Source of the DNA: Ruminococcaceae bacterium UBA7212
GTDB taxonomy: Bacteria > Bacillota > Clostridia > Oscillospirales > Acutalibacteraceae
Direction of reading: 5' to 3'
NCBI GenBank assembly: GCA_002490525.1
Contig: DKUE01000039.1
Coordinates: 47,823-111,822 of the forward strand
DNA: 64,000 nt
Below are positions 50,505-60,636 of the stretch, in pieces; the stretch's first letter is position 1, and each line of letters begins with the position of its first letter. The notes beneath the pieces are model-generated. The model ran no database searches. It was not told the origin of the DNA and saw nothing but the letters and a program-made list of their open reading frames with translations. The position numbers were made by a program, and so were the translations under genes.

Positions 50505-52664
50505 ATGTACTGGGTTTTAAACGGAGCGGCCTATAAAGCCGAGATAAAAACGGACAGTGAAAAAATCATATTATCAAACGGATTGGTGTCCAGAACGGTT
50601 GAAAAAACCGACTGCCGCACAGTATCCTTTAAAAATTTACAGAAAGACGCAGAAATGCTTTCGGCACCGCGTGCGGATTTTTGTATATCTGTAAACGGCA
50701 AAAAGTACTTTTCCGACAGCTTCGCGTTTGTTGGGTGCTGTGAAACGGATTGCATGGAACGTGTTCCGTTTCGCAGGTCTGACACGATGACTGCTGTGGG
50801 CAGTTATCCGCCACCCGGCAAAGCGGCTGTGATTACATATAAAAGTAAACCGAGCTGTCCGTTGCTTTCTGTCAGCGTACGCTATGAAATTTACGACGGC
50901 ATTCCTGTCATTATGAAGCTGGTTACCGTCAAAAACGATGACAGCGAGCATGTAGCGGTAGATAATATCAGCACGGATATCCTAGAAATCAAAGAAAACC
51001 GTGATATGCTTTTTGCAGACAGCGACTATAATTCTACAACCGACTTTATCGGTCTTGATTTTGCAAAATATGCAAAAAACTATGCAAGATATCATTTTGA
51101 TGTTTTGGAGATTGCACCGCTCTACAAAATGAATGTAAAGCTTTCCCCCGCAGAAACACTGGATTCCATTACAGCATTTGAACTTCTTTTCGGCGCGGAC
51201 TTTTATGAACAGCGGTTGATTGAAGTAAAAGAAATGTACAGAAAAATTGCGCCGTGGTGTACGGATAACGCGTTGTTTTTCCACCTGATTTCCAACAGCA
51301 GCCGCGCAATCCGCAAGGCGGCTGACCAGTGCGCCGAGGTCGGTCTTGAAATGATTATCCAGTCGTTCGGCTCCGGTGTAGAAATGGAAAGCGGAAATGA
51401 ACGCTATTTAAACCGCATCAGAAAGGCCTATGCTTACGGTCATTCCAAGGGATTGCGTATGGGGGCTTACACGCTGGCATACGTGAAAAATTACAGACCT
51501 GTCCGCAGCCATGAGGCGTTGAATCACGACGGCAGTCACATATGCCGTTGCCTTGCCTGCGAATGGGCAGAAAAGTATATGCAAAACGTACTTCGGTTTA
51601 TCGACAAAACAGACGCCGATGCGGTAGAGATTGACGGGCCTTACGGAATGCTTATGTGTGCGGGCGGCAAAACACACCTGCACGAGGATTTTACCGATTC
51701 ACAGTATAAGCAGTGGAAAGCCTCAGTCTGCGACTGGTATCGAGAACTGAAATCACGCGGCATTTATATCAATGCACCTGACTGGCATTTTCTCAACGGA
51801 ACGAATCGTTCCGGCGTAGGATATGAGGAAATCGCTTTTTCGGAAAAAAGAGAAGAACAGCTTGTTACCTCGAGAATTTATTATTACAAGGGGACTTTTT
51901 CAAAAAATCCTTCGCAAGGTTGGGGCTTTTTGCCGCTGAATGTGTATCACGGCGGCGGGAAGGACGCGCAGTTTTTCCCCACGGACAAAAATGCGTTTGA
52001 ATTTGATTGGGCATTGGCACAGCTGACTGCGGCGGGCGTATGGCCGACCATACGCGGAAAAAAAGTCTATGACTGTGAAACCGGCAAGCAGATTATGAAA
52101 AAATGGGTCACTGTTTTCAAAAAATACCGACATGTTTTAAACGGCATTACGGTTCATTTTCTGCCGCCGAGAATAAACACGGATAATCCTGCAAGAACCA
52201 CTTGTATAGATGCTATTATGAATCAGCTTCCGTATGGCACCGACCGCGGATTTCTGATGTTCTTTAACCAAACAAATACCGCCCGTACGGAAGAAATAAC
52301 CGTTCCGGTTTATTATACAGGTCTTACCGCTCTGGGGACACCTCCGCCGCCGTTTGAAAACACAAAAAACTGCGATGTAAAATACCCGCTTTACGGAGAG
52401 GAAATCGCGCCGCTTGTTATCAAAGCACGCGACGGCTCATCACGCACCTATATCACCGACGATATCGCAGCGGATAAAGCGATTCCGCCGCTGCCGACGG
52501 CGTATGAAACAGAAAATAAAATCATCGTTTCGGAAAACGATGAAAATCCGGAGCTGTTTTCCATTGATTCGAACGGCAATATAAAAATGAAAATTACATT
52601 GCCGCCGATGTCTTACAAATGGTATGTCCTGCATCCGCAAGAGGAACCTTCGGAAGAAAAATAA
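50505..52664 (+). CDS. GH36/clan GH-D-like protein of unknown specificity
   Basis: A 719-residue protein. Its N-terminal supersandwich starts with KIILSNGLVSRTV (20-32), as in GH36-type alpha-galactosidases. A TIM-like barrel follows (about 255-560), with GLEMIIQSFGSG, GLRMGAYTLAYV and VEIDGPYGM, where Asp377 is a candidate nucleophile. A C-terminal beta domain ends it. The classic GH36 motifs KWDMNR and CSSGG are absent, so it is at most a distant relative. No signal peptide. It sits between GH39 and GH109-like genes in the locus. Confidence 0.75.
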   Translation: MYWVLNGAAYKAEIKTDSEKIILSNGLVSRTVEKTDCRTVSFKNLQKDAEMLSAPRADFCISVNGKKYFSDSFAFVGCCETDCMERVPFRRSDTMTAVGSYPPPGKAAVITYKSKPSCPLLSVSVRYEIYDGIPVIMKLVTVKNDDSEHVAVDNISTDILEIKENRDMLFADSDYNSTTDFIGLDFAKYAKNYARYHFDVLEIAPLYKMNVKLSPAETLDSITAFELLFGADFYEQRLIEVKEMYRKIAPWCTDNALFFHLISNSSRAIRKAADQCAEVGLEMIIQSFGSGVEMESGNERYLNRIRKAYAYGHSKGLRMGAYTLAYVKNYRPVRSHEALNHDGSHICRCLACEWAEKYMQNVLRFIDKTDADAVEIDGPYGMLMCAGGKTHLHEDFTDSQYKQWKASVCDWYRELKSRGIYINAPDWHFLNGTNRSGVGYEEIAFSEKREEQLVTSRIYYYKGTFSKNPSQGWGFLPLNVYHGGGKDAQFFPTDKNAFEFDWALAQLTAAGVWPTIRGKKVYDCETGKQIMKKWVTVFKKYRHVLNGITVHFLPPRINTDNPARTTCIDAIMNQLPYGTDRGFLMFFNQTNTARTEEITVPVYYTGLTALGTPPPPFENTKNCDVKYPLYGEEIAPLVIKARDGSSRTYITDDIAADKAIPPLPTAYETENKIIVSENDENPELFSIDSNGNIKMKITLPPMSYKWYVLHPQEEPSEEK

Positions 52665-52740
52665 ATTTTCGTTCGCACTTTGCAGGGCGGAAACACACTG
52701 CGTTCCCCTGCTGTAAATTGCAGTCTGAAAGGCTATGGTG

Positions 52741-53988
52741 ATGTCAATGAAACCATTCTTAAATATCGCTTTCATCGGTTTGGGGCAGAGAGGTATACAG
52801 CTTTTGGAACCGATGCTGAAAATGGATGATGTTTTTGTTGTCGGCGTTTGCGACAGCTACGCCGACAGAACCGCATATGCGGCAAGTCTTGTAGAAAAAG
52901 CAGGGCAAAAGCCCCCGCTTCAATCGTCTGATTATCGTACCGTTTTAGATATGGACAGCTTAGACGCAGTTGTCATTTCCACATCATGGGAATATCACAT
53001 TCAAATCGCCGTAGCAGCGATGCAAAAAGGGATATTTACCGCGATGGAGGTGGGCGGCACTTACAACATACAGGCATGCTTCGACTTGGTAAAGACACAG
53101 GAAGAAACGGGAACGCCCTTTTTCTTCCTTGAAAACTGCTGTTACGGCAGACGCGAACTGATGTGTCTGCGTATGGCGCGTGCAGGTGTGTTCGGTGAAA
53201 TTGTGCACTGCGACGGTGCCTATCGGCACGATTTGCGCAAAGAAGTCTCCTTCGGAAAAGAAAACCGTCATTACAGACTTTCACATTATCTGGAACACAA
53301 TTGTGAGAATTATCCGACCCACGATTTCGGTCCGATTGCAAAAATTCTCGGCATCAACCGAGGGAACCGAATGGTACGCCTTGTTTCGATGGCAAGTAAG
53401 GCACGCGGTCTGCGGCAATATATCCGTGACAATAAAGCCGAGGATGCAGCGCTTTGCAATACGGAATTTACACAGGGCGATATTGTCACAACGCTTATCA
53501 CCTGTGAAAACGGCGAGACCGTTACGCTGACCTTGGATACAACACTTCCCCGTATATACAGCCGCAATTTCAACGTGCGCGGCACAAAGGGAATGTATCA
53601 GGAAGACGGCGATTATGTATTTTTGGAGAAAGACCAAAAGGACAAAGATATTGCCGAATTAGATATGAATCCACAGCTGCTGTGGAAAAATGCCGATATG
53701 TACGGTGAACAATACGACAGCGATTTGTGGAAACATAAATCACAGGGCATGCTTGCGGCAGGTCACGGCGGAATGGACTATTTGATTCTGCGTTCTATGG
53801 TCGCCGCCGCAAAGGGTGAAACCTATCCCGCCATTGATGTGTATGATGCGGCGGCGTGGATGTGTATTACGGCTTTGTCCGAGCAATCCATACGCGGCGG
53901 AAATATACCGGTGGAAATACCCGATTTCACAAACGGTAAATACAAAAATCGCACACAGCGTTCCCGCGGTAAATATGCATTAGATTAA
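52741..53988 (+). CDS. GH109-like Gfo/Idh/MocA family protein
   Basis: GH109 enzymes use bound NAD+ in an oxidation-elimination-addition cycle to cleave alpha-GalNAc; other relatives are dehydrogenases. The 415 residues open with the Rossmann motif IAFIGLGQRG (9-18). They continue with ENCCYGRRELMCLRMARAGVFGE, GAYRHDLR, YPTHDFGPIAKILGINRG and the GH109-style GHGGMDYLILRSMVAAAKGE and DVYDAAAWMCITALSEQS. Of three close ATGs, the one at 52741 is best spaced from AAAGG. Either glycosidase or sugar oxidoreductase action fits the locus. Confidence 0.85.
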   Translation: MSMKPFLNIAFIGLGQRGIQLLEPMLKMDDVFVVGVCDSYADRTAYAASLVEKAGQKPPLQSSDYRTVLDMDSLDAVVISTSWEYHIQIAVAAMQKGIFTAMEVGGTYNIQACFDLVKTQEETGTPFFFLENCCYGRRELMCLRMARAGVFGEIVHCDGAYRHDLRKEVSFGKENRHYRLSHYLEHNCENYPTHDFGPIAKILGINRGNRMVRLVSMASKARGLRQYIRDNKAEDAALCNTEFTQGDIVTTLITCENGETVTLTLDTTLPRIYSRNFNVRGTKGMYQEDGDYVFLEKDQKDKDIAELDMNPQLLWKNADMYGEQYDSDLWKHKSQGMLAAGHGGMDYLILRSMVAAAKGETYPAIDVYDAAAWMCITALSEQSIRGGNIPVEIPDFTNGKYKNRTQRSRGKYALD

Positions 53989-54037
53989 AAAAACTATACA
54001 GGTTTTTCGATAATGATTTAATATACAGGAGTGGACG

Positions 54038-55354
54038 ATGGCATATTTTGATTTTATTGACCAAGTAAACTATGAGGGTGCACAAAGCACAAATCCGTTT
54101 GCGTTTAAGTTTTACGATAAAGACAGAGTCATTTTAGGCAAGCCCATGCACGAGCATCTGCATTTTGCCATGGCGTGGTGGCACAATCTTTGTGCGGCGG
54201 GGACGGATATGTTCGGCAGAGACACAGCAGATAAGTCTTTTCAAGCTATGCCGAGTACTATGGAACACGCGAGGGCAAAGGTAGATGCGGGCTTTGAATT
54301 TATGCAAAAGCTCGGGATTGAATATTTTTGCTTTCACGATGTGGATTTAGTGCCCGAGGCTGAAGATATCCATGAAACAAACAAGAGACTTGATGAAATT
54401 ACCGATTACATTCTTAAAAAAATGCAGGAAACCGGTATTCAATGTCTTTGGGGCACGGCAAATTTGTTTTCAAATCCCCGTTATATGAACGGTGCAGGCA
54501 GTACAAATGATGCAAATGTATTCTGCTTCGCCGCTGCGCAGGTGAAAAAGGCTCTGGATTTAACGGTGAAGCTCGGCGGAACAGGGTATGTGTTCTGGGG
54601 CGGCCGAGAGGGCTATGAAACGCTTCTCAATACCGATGTAAAATTTGAGCAGGAAAACATTGCACGGCTGATGCATCTTGCCGTGGACTACGGCAGAAAA
54701 ATCGGATTTACAGGTGATTTCTTTATTGAGCCGAAGCCGAAAGAGCCCATGAAGCATCAATATGATTTTGACGCCGCAACCGCAATTGGATTTTTACGGC
54801 AATACGGACTGGATAGGGATTTTAAACTGAATATCGAAGCAAACCACGCCACACTCGCAGGGCATACCTTTCAGCATGAATTGAGAATTTCGGCTGTGAA
54901 CAATATGCTCGGCTCGATTGACGCAAATCAGGGCGATTTACTGCTCGGCTGGGATACGGATGAATTTCCGTACGATGTTTACGAAACCACAATGTGTATG
55001 TATGAGGTACTCAAAGCAGGCGGCCTTGCAAACGGCGGCTTCAATTTCGATGCCAAAAACCGCAGACCGAGCAACACTTATGCCGATATGTTCAAAGGCT
55101 TTATTTTAGGAATGGATACCTTTGCACTTGGTTTGATAAACGCCGCCAAAATCATTGAGGACGGCAGAATAGATAACTTTATATCTGAAAAATACAGCAG
55201 TTTCCACAGCGGAATCGGCAAAAGAATTTTAGATGGTGATGTTACGCTGGAGGAACTTTCCGAGTATGCGCTTGACAAAAAAAAGATTGACTGTATTATG
55301 AGCGGCAACCAGGAAGCCTTGCAGTCCATTGTAAACAGTATACTGTTCGGGTGA
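54038..55354 (+). CDS. xylA: Xylose isomerase
   Basis: XylA converts D-xylose to D-xylulose in the cytoplasm with two divalent metals. The 438 residues include STNPFAFKFYD, FCFHDVDL (catalytic His region), VFWGGREGYETLLNTD, FIEPKPKEPMKHQYD, IEANHATLAGHTF and LGWDTDEFP with the metal ligands. GGAG before the ATG is well placed. It is followed four bases later by xylB. Its presence shows that xylose is an end product of the locus's glycosidases. Confidence 0.97.
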   Translation: MAYFDFIDQVNYEGAQSTNPFAFKFYDKDRVILGKPMHEHLHFAMAWWHNLCAAGTDMFGRDTADKSFQAMPSTMEHARAKVDAGFEFMQKLGIEYFCFHDVDLVPEAEDIHETNKRLDEITDYILKKMQETGIQCLWGTANLFSNPRYMNGAGSTNDANVFCFAAAQVKKALDLTVKLGGTGYVFWGGREGYETLLNTDVKFEQENIARLMHLAVDYGRKIGFTGDFFIEPKPKEPMKHQYDFDAATAIGFLRQYGLDRDFKLNIEANHATLAGHTFQHELRISAVNNMLGSIDANQGDLLLGWDTDEFPYDVYETTMCMYEVLKAGGLANGGFNFDAKNRRPSNTYADMFKGFILGMDTFALGLINAAKIIEDGRIDNFISEKYSSFHSGIGKRILDGDVTLEELSEYALDKKKIDCIMSGNQEALQSIVNSILFG

Positions 55355-55358
55355 GCTT

Positions 55359-56897
55359 ATGAACTATTATATCGGACTGGATATCGGCACATCATCCGTA
55401 AAGGCAATGCTGATCAGTGATAATGAAATTATAAATACAGTGTCTCGGGATTATCCTATCTCTTTTCCGCATCCGAATTACAGTGAGCAAAATCCGCAGG
55501 ATTGGTACAGCGAAAGTATAACTGCGATTCGGGAACTGACCGCAGGTATCGATAAAAGCGGTGTTTGTGCAATCAGCTTTTCGGGTCAGATGCACGGGCT
55601 TGTTCTGTTGGACGAGAATGATGAAATTATCCGACCTGCAATTTTATGGAACGACGGCAGAAGTGAAAAAGAGGTAGCTTTCCTGAATAATGAAATCGGA
55701 AAGGAATTTCTTTTAGAGCATACAGGCAATATTGCTTTTGCAGGCTTTACCGCACCGAAACTGCTTTGGGTATATCACAATGAGCCTGAAAATTTCAGTC
55801 GCATCCATAAAATCATGCTCCCGAAAGATTATGTCGCCTATATGCTGTCGGGTGTATTCGCAACGGACACTTCAGATGCGGCAGGCACTTTATATTTTGA
55901 CACACAAAACAGATGCTGGTCAAAGGCTATGCTTCGTTTGCTTCATATTGACGAAAGCAAGCTTCCGAAGGTTTTTGAAAGTGATGCTGTAATCGGCTGC
56001 TTAAAGAAGGATATTGCCGAGACACTCGGATTTCGTAAAGACGTGAAAATTGTAATCGGCGCGGGAGATAATGCCGCCTCCGCAATCGGAACGGGAACGG
56101 TGTATAACGGCGACTGCAACATTTCACTCGGTACATCGGGAACGGTATTTGTCTGTACCGATACATTCAACTGTGACAAAAAAAATGCAATCCATTCCTT
56201 TTGCTCGGCAAACGGAAAATATCATTATCTTGCCTGCACACTGACAGCCGCAAGCAGTCAGAAGTGGTGGATTGAAAACATCCTGAAAGCAGAGTATGAC
56301 TACGAAAAACAGGCGGAAAAGTATGTGGGCAAAAGCGATGTGCTTTTTCTTCCGTATCTGATGGGCGAACGTTCACCTGTGAATGATACGGCTGTGAGAG
56401 GCATGTTTATAAACCTTTCCATAAACACAGCAAGAGAAGAAATGACGCTCGCAGTACTTGAAGGTGTAGCCTTTTCCATAAAGCAGAATATTGAACTGAT
56501 TCAGTCGCTCGGCGTGGATATTTATAAATCAAAAATCTGCGGCGGCGGCACGAAAAGCCGACTGTGGTGCAGGCTTTTCGCGACGATTCTGGATATAGAT
56601 ATTGAAATCCCAACCCTTGAACACGGCGGTGTTATGGGTGCGTGCCTGCTTGCCGCCCAAGGCACAGGTAACGATATATCGAAAAACTTTTACGGCACAA
56701 AAGAAGAGATTAAACCCGATAAATCTCTCACGGATTTCTATCATCAAAAGTATCGAAGCTATTTAAAGCTTTATCCCGTCTCCAAAAATTTGATGCCATA
56801 CAGCAAGATAGACGACTGTGCAGGCAGTGCAAATGCAGAGAAAAATCCGTTAACGGATAAATACGAATATTTCAAGAAAACAGGAGCAGAAAAATGA
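55359..56897 (+). CDS. xylB: Xylulokinase
   Basis: XylB phosphorylates D-xylulose to xylulose 5-phosphate for the pentose phosphate pathway. This FGGY kinase of 512 residues has GLDIGTSSVKAML (6-18), the sugar-binding SGQMHGLVLLD, NDGRS, GAGDNAASAIGTG, SLGTSGTVF and the C-terminal GGGTKSRLWCRLFATILD. It starts four bases after xylA and its stop overlaps the transporter start in ATGA. Confidence 0.96.
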   Translation: MNYYIGLDIGTSSVKAMLISDNEIINTVSRDYPISFPHPNYSEQNPQDWYSESITAIRELTAGIDKSGVCAISFSGQMHGLVLLDENDEIIRPAILWNDGRSEKEVAFLNNEIGKEFLLEHTGNIAFAGFTAPKLLWVYHNEPENFSRIHKIMLPKDYVAYMLSGVFATDTSDAAGTLYFDTQNRCWSKAMLRLLHIDESKLPKVFESDAVIGCLKKDIAETLGFRKDVKIVIGAGDNAASAIGTGTVYNGDCNISLGTSGTVFVCTDTFNCDKKNAIHSFCSANGKYHYLACTLTAASSQKWWIENILKAEYDYEKQAEKYVGKSDVLFLPYLMGERSPVNDTAVRGMFINLSINTAREEMTLAVLEGVAFSIKQNIELIQSLGVDIYKSKICGGGTKSRLWCRLFATILDIDIEIPTLEHGGVMGACLLAAQGTGNDISKNFYGTKEEIKPDKSLTDFYHQKYRSYLKLYPVSKNLMPYSKIDDCAGSANAEKNPLTDKYEYFKKTGAEK

Positions 56898-58453
56898 AAA
56901 ACATATTTAGGGACAAAACCACAAAAGAGATACTTATATTCTCCTTGCTTCCTTTTGGAATGAGCACAATAAACAGTGTAATCGGCACAGCACTGAATAT
57001 GTATTTTACAGATGTGCTTGGACTTTCGCTTGCCATGACAAGCATTGTGCTTTCGGCAACAAGAATATGGGATGCAGTCAACGACCCGCTAATGGGCATG
57101 ATTGTTGACAAAACGCATACAAAATGGGGAAAATGCCGTCCGTATATTTTTTGGATGTCTTTTCCCGTTGTAATAGTCACCGCTTTACTTTTTGCACCTG
57201 TGAATTTCGGTCAGAAAGGCAATTTTATTTTTGCAATCGTTGCATATTTGATTTTCTATACAGGGTATACAGCGCTGGATATTCCTTTCCAAGGCTTGAC
57301 GCCGCTTGTATTCCCCGAGGATAAAAAAAGAGTTAAGGCCATTTCTTTCAGCAACATTTTGGGTTCGCTCGGCACGGTTCTGCCGTCCATTCTGTTCTTT
57401 ACAATTGCAGGACTGTGGGGCAGAGAAAATCAGAAACAGGGATATTTTTTTACAGCGCTTATTTTTGCGGCGCTTGGCGGTATTCCGATGTTTTTCTCCG
57501 GCTTTGGTATTAAAGAAAAAATTTACATTCCGCCTAAAAAGGAAAAATATATTGACGGTTTAAAAATCGTATTTCAGGATAAAAAATTTATCTGTTTGGT
57601 TATTGCGGCATTCTTTTCCGCAATTGTAAATATGGGGGCAATGTTTTTGCCGTACTTTGCAAAGTGGAACTGCGCAGGCGTGATTCCGATTGACCAGCTT
57701 TGCGCATGGCTGAAAAATACATTGAATCTCAATATCCAGCTGACAAGCGAAGGTCTGCTGACACCTTTGCTGCAAATCGGCAGCGGGGCATCCTACATGC
57801 TTTCCATGGCTCTTGTGCCGCTGTTTCTTAAGAAAATGGACAAAAAAACGCTTTGGATCGGTGTTTCGATTTTCGGAATTCTTGCAGATGTGCTTTGCTT
57901 CGTAATCGGTATTTGGGTTGTTCCTTACAACACTGTTGCAGGTGCAGTTACATATACAATTTTAAGATTCTTTACCAATATCCCCGTTGGTGTCATGACA
58001 GTACTTCTGGTTGCAATGTTTTCCGATGTGATTGACGATATTGAAATGAGAACCGGCAAACGACTGGAAGGAACGGTATTTTCCTTCAGAAGTCTTGTAA
58101 ATAAAATTGCCATTGCAGTATTCAATGTGCTTATGCTGAATATTGTGGACGCCTACGGATATGATGCAGATGTGATGACAAAGATTACGGACAATCTTAC
58201 AAAGCCGCTGATTGAGAGTACCACACAAGCAACCGTTGTGGGAAATGTGGATTACACACTTCTGCTGAATGTTATATTCTTTATGCTTACAGCGTTCGGA
58301 GCAATCGGTTTATTACTCCAGAGTATTCCGATGTTCTTCTACAAATTTGATGAAAAAGCGCAGGAAGGCAAGCTGAAGGCATTCAGAGAGGAAAAAGAAA
58401 GAAAGATGACAGAAGAGTTAAATGCACTTGCCACCGGTCAGAAAGCAGAGTAA
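56894..58453 (+). CDS. GPH-family glycoside/sugar:cation symporter
   Basis: A 519-residue, twelve-helix MFS transporter of the glycoside-pentoside-hexuronide family (MelB, XynB, XylP type). The family signature lies in the first half: RIWDAVNDPLMGMIVDKTHTKWGKCRPYI, and a second, GLTPLVFPEDKKR, near the central loop. Such carriers take up small glycosides or pentosides with Na+ or H+. No ABC transporter is in the locus, so this is the likely entry route for the oligosaccharide. It overlaps xylB by four bases. Confidence 0.93.
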   Translation: MKNIFRDKTTKEILIFSLLPFGMSTINSVIGTALNMYFTDVLGLSLAMTSIVLSATRIWDAVNDPLMGMIVDKTHTKWGKCRPYIFWMSFPVVIVTALLFAPVNFGQKGNFIFAIVAYLIFYTGYTALDIPFQGLTPLVFPEDKKRVKAISFSNILGSLGTVLPSILFFTIAGLWGRENQKQGYFFTALIFAALGGIPMFFSGFGIKEKIYIPPKKEKYIDGLKIVFQDKKFICLVIAAFFSAIVNMGAMFLPYFAKWNCAGVIPIDQLCAWLKNTLNLNIQLTSEGLLTPLLQIGSGASYMLSMALVPLFLKKMDKKTLWIGVSIFGILADVLCFVIGIWVVPYNTVAGAVTYTILRFFTNIPVGVMTVLLVAMFSDVIDDIEMRTGKRLEGTVFSFRSLVNKIAIAVFNVLMLNIVDAYGYDADVMTKITDNLTKPLIESTTQATVVGNVDYTLLLNVIFFMLTAFGAIGLLLQSIPMFFYKFDEKAQEGKLKAFREEKERKMTEELNALATGQKAE

Positions 58454-58579
58454 GCGCGGGCTATACAAATCGTCCTGATGCTGTATTCCGTTTATCGGGA
58501 CAACAGGATAAAGAAAAATAAATTTCTTAAGAAGTATGCTTTGTTTAGTTGGCTTAGCAAAGCGTTATGGGGTGATTCT

Positions 58580-60619
58580 ATGAAAAAAGTAACCGTTGTA
58601 TCCAAAACGCATTTAGATTTAGGCTTCACCGATTTTGCAAAAGCGGTTTATGATACCTATTTAAATACATATATTCCGAACGCCGCCTTTCTGGCAAAGG
58701 AAATGAACACAGCAGGCAAAAAGAAATTCGTGTGGACAACCGGCTCGTGGATTCTGAAAGAGACACTGGAGAACGGAACAAAAGAACAAAAAGAAAACTT
58801 AAAGCAGGCACTTGTGTGCGGGGATATCGTGCCCCACGCCCTGCCCTTCACCACACATACGGAACTGCTAGACGAAGATACGATGGAATACGGCTTGTCG
58901 ATTGTGGATACGCTTGACGAAATTCGAGGCAGAAAAACCGTTGCCGCAAAAATGACGGACGTTCCCGGTCACACAAAGGCTCTTGTGCCTTTACTGCGAA
59001 AGCACGGCATCAAGCTGTTGCACATCGGCGTCAACGGCGCATCTGCACTTGCAGAGGTACCCCCCTGCTTTCTGTGGAAATGTGAGGACAGCGAAATTGT
59101 TGTCATTTATTCCGGTGACTACGGCGGCGCATTTCAATGTGATTGGATAGACGAAATCCTCTATTTTGACCATACGCTTGACAACAAAGGGACACCGTCC
59201 GCAGAGAAAATCGAAGCAAAGCTAAAAGCCATCGGCGAAAAATATCCCGGTTATGAAGTCGAAGCGGGCACGATGGATACCGTTGCCGACCTGCTTTGGG
59301 AAAAGCGTGACAAGCTGCCTGTAATTACAGACGAGCTCGGTGACACATGGATTCACGGCAGTGCATCAGACCCATATAAATCAGCGGCCCTGCGCGAGCT
59401 GATGTCGTGCAAAAGGCAATGGCTTACCGACGGCTCCATGAAAAGGAACAGCAAAGAGTATATCGGTTTTACAGATGCGCTTTTGTGCATTGCCGAGCAT
59501 ACCTGCGGAATGGATATGAAAAAGTATTTTGCCGATTATGAAAACTATCTGAAAGCAGACTTCCAAAAGGCAAGAAAGGCAGATAAAGTAAAAATCAGAC
59601 ATCCGTTCCGAGGGGAAATGCAGAATATATTCACACTCACAGCCCGTGCCCATGGGGGATATAAACAGGGCTCTTACTCGACAGCAGAAAAAAGCTGGGC
59701 AGAGCAAAGGGAATATATTGATAAAGCGGTTCATGCGTTATCGAACGGGCATCAAAAGCAGGCGAAGAATGCTTTGGCAAAATTGATTCCCGTGCATCCA
59801 ATCAGCCACAGCAATGATTTTGATATGAAAATACCCGTAGATATCGGAAATTGGCATCTCGAATTAAACGAATACGGCGGAATCGGACTTCTCACGGAAA
59901 ACGGCAAGGCGGTTATTAAGCAGAATTCCCAACCGATTCTGGAATACCGTTCTTTCGGCAAACGGGATTACGATTTTTGGCATACGCAGTATTCCAGGAA
60001 TCTAAAGCAGAATGTCACATGGGTATACGGCGATTTCGGCAGACCGCTGCTAAAGTATGTCGATAAAAAATATCCGCAGGGCTATTTTGCCTACAAGCCC
60101 GTAAAGGCGGGGCTTCTGCATTCGGATGAAAATGAGATAAAAATCTGTGTGGATTTTGAATGTGACAAACAGCTTTGTGACGCACTCGGCGCACCGAGAC
60201 TGATTCAAATCATTTACACACTGACCGAGAACGGGTTAGCTTTTAACGCATCATGGTTCCGCAAGGATGCAAACAGGTTGACAGAGGCAATTTACTTGCA
60301 TTTGTTCCCTGCAAGCGACCGCATTGTACTTTCAAAGCTCGGCAAAGGAATCGACCCGTTCAAGGTGGTTTCCAAGGCAGGCAGAAAGCTACACGCCATC
60401 GAGTATTTTACAATGCAAAACGATGAAAAAGAATATACATTTATGAATCATCATGCGCCCGTTTTCTCGCTCGGCAGAGGTAAAATTCTCGAATTTGACA
60501 ATCAGTATGAAAATGTCGGCAGAAGCGGAATTTCCTATGTGCTTCATGACAACGTCTGGGGCACGAATTTCCCGCTGTGGTACGAAGAAAATGCAAGCTT
60601 TGATTTTGAAATCAAATAA
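58580..60619 (+). CDS. DUF5054 family protein, GH38-like
   Basis: A 679-residue protein of the DUF5054 group, related to the GH38/57 and polysaccharide-deacetylase seven-stranded barrel folds. Metal-binding-type residues lie in SKTHLDLGFTDFA (His11, Asp13), and further conserved blocks are MTDVPGHTKALVPLL, TMDTVADLL and DTWIHGSASDP. The C-terminal half is a beta-sandwich like that of alpha-mannosidases. No signal peptide. The frame is open 34 codons upstream, but GGGGTG supports the ATG at 58580. The 126-base gap before it holds a GCTTTG/CAAAGC hairpin near 58538-58563. Specificity unknown. Confidence 0.82.
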   Translation: MKKVTVVSKTHLDLGFTDFAKAVYDTYLNTYIPNAAFLAKEMNTAGKKKFVWTTGSWILKETLENGTKEQKENLKQALVCGDIVPHALPFTTHTELLDEDTMEYGLSIVDTLDEIRGRKTVAAKMTDVPGHTKALVPLLRKHGIKLLHIGVNGASALAEVPPCFLWKCEDSEIVVIYSGDYGGAFQCDWIDEILYFDHTLDNKGTPSAEKIEAKLKAIGEKYPGYEVEAGTMDTVADLLWEKRDKLPVITDELGDTWIHGSASDPYKSAALRELMSCKRQWLTDGSMKRNSKEYIGFTDALLCIAEHTCGMDMKKYFADYENYLKADFQKARKADKVKIRHPFRGEMQNIFTLTARAHGGYKQGSYSTAEKSWAEQREYIDKAVHALSNGHQKQAKNALAKLIPVHPISHSNDFDMKIPVDIGNWHLELNEYGGIGLLTENGKAVIKQNSQPILEYRSFGKRDYDFWHTQYSRNLKQNVTWVYGDFGRPLLKYVDKKYPQGYFAYKPVKAGLLHSDENEIKICVDFECDKQLCDALGAPRLIQIIYTLTENGLAFNASWFRKDANRLTEAIYLHLFPASDRIVLSKLGKGIDPFKVVSKAGRKLHAIEYFTMQNDEKEYTFMNHHAPVFSLGRGKILEFDNQYENVGRSGISYVLHDNVWGTNFPLWYEENASFDFEIK

Positions 60620-60636
60620 TTTTTGGAGATTTTGAT

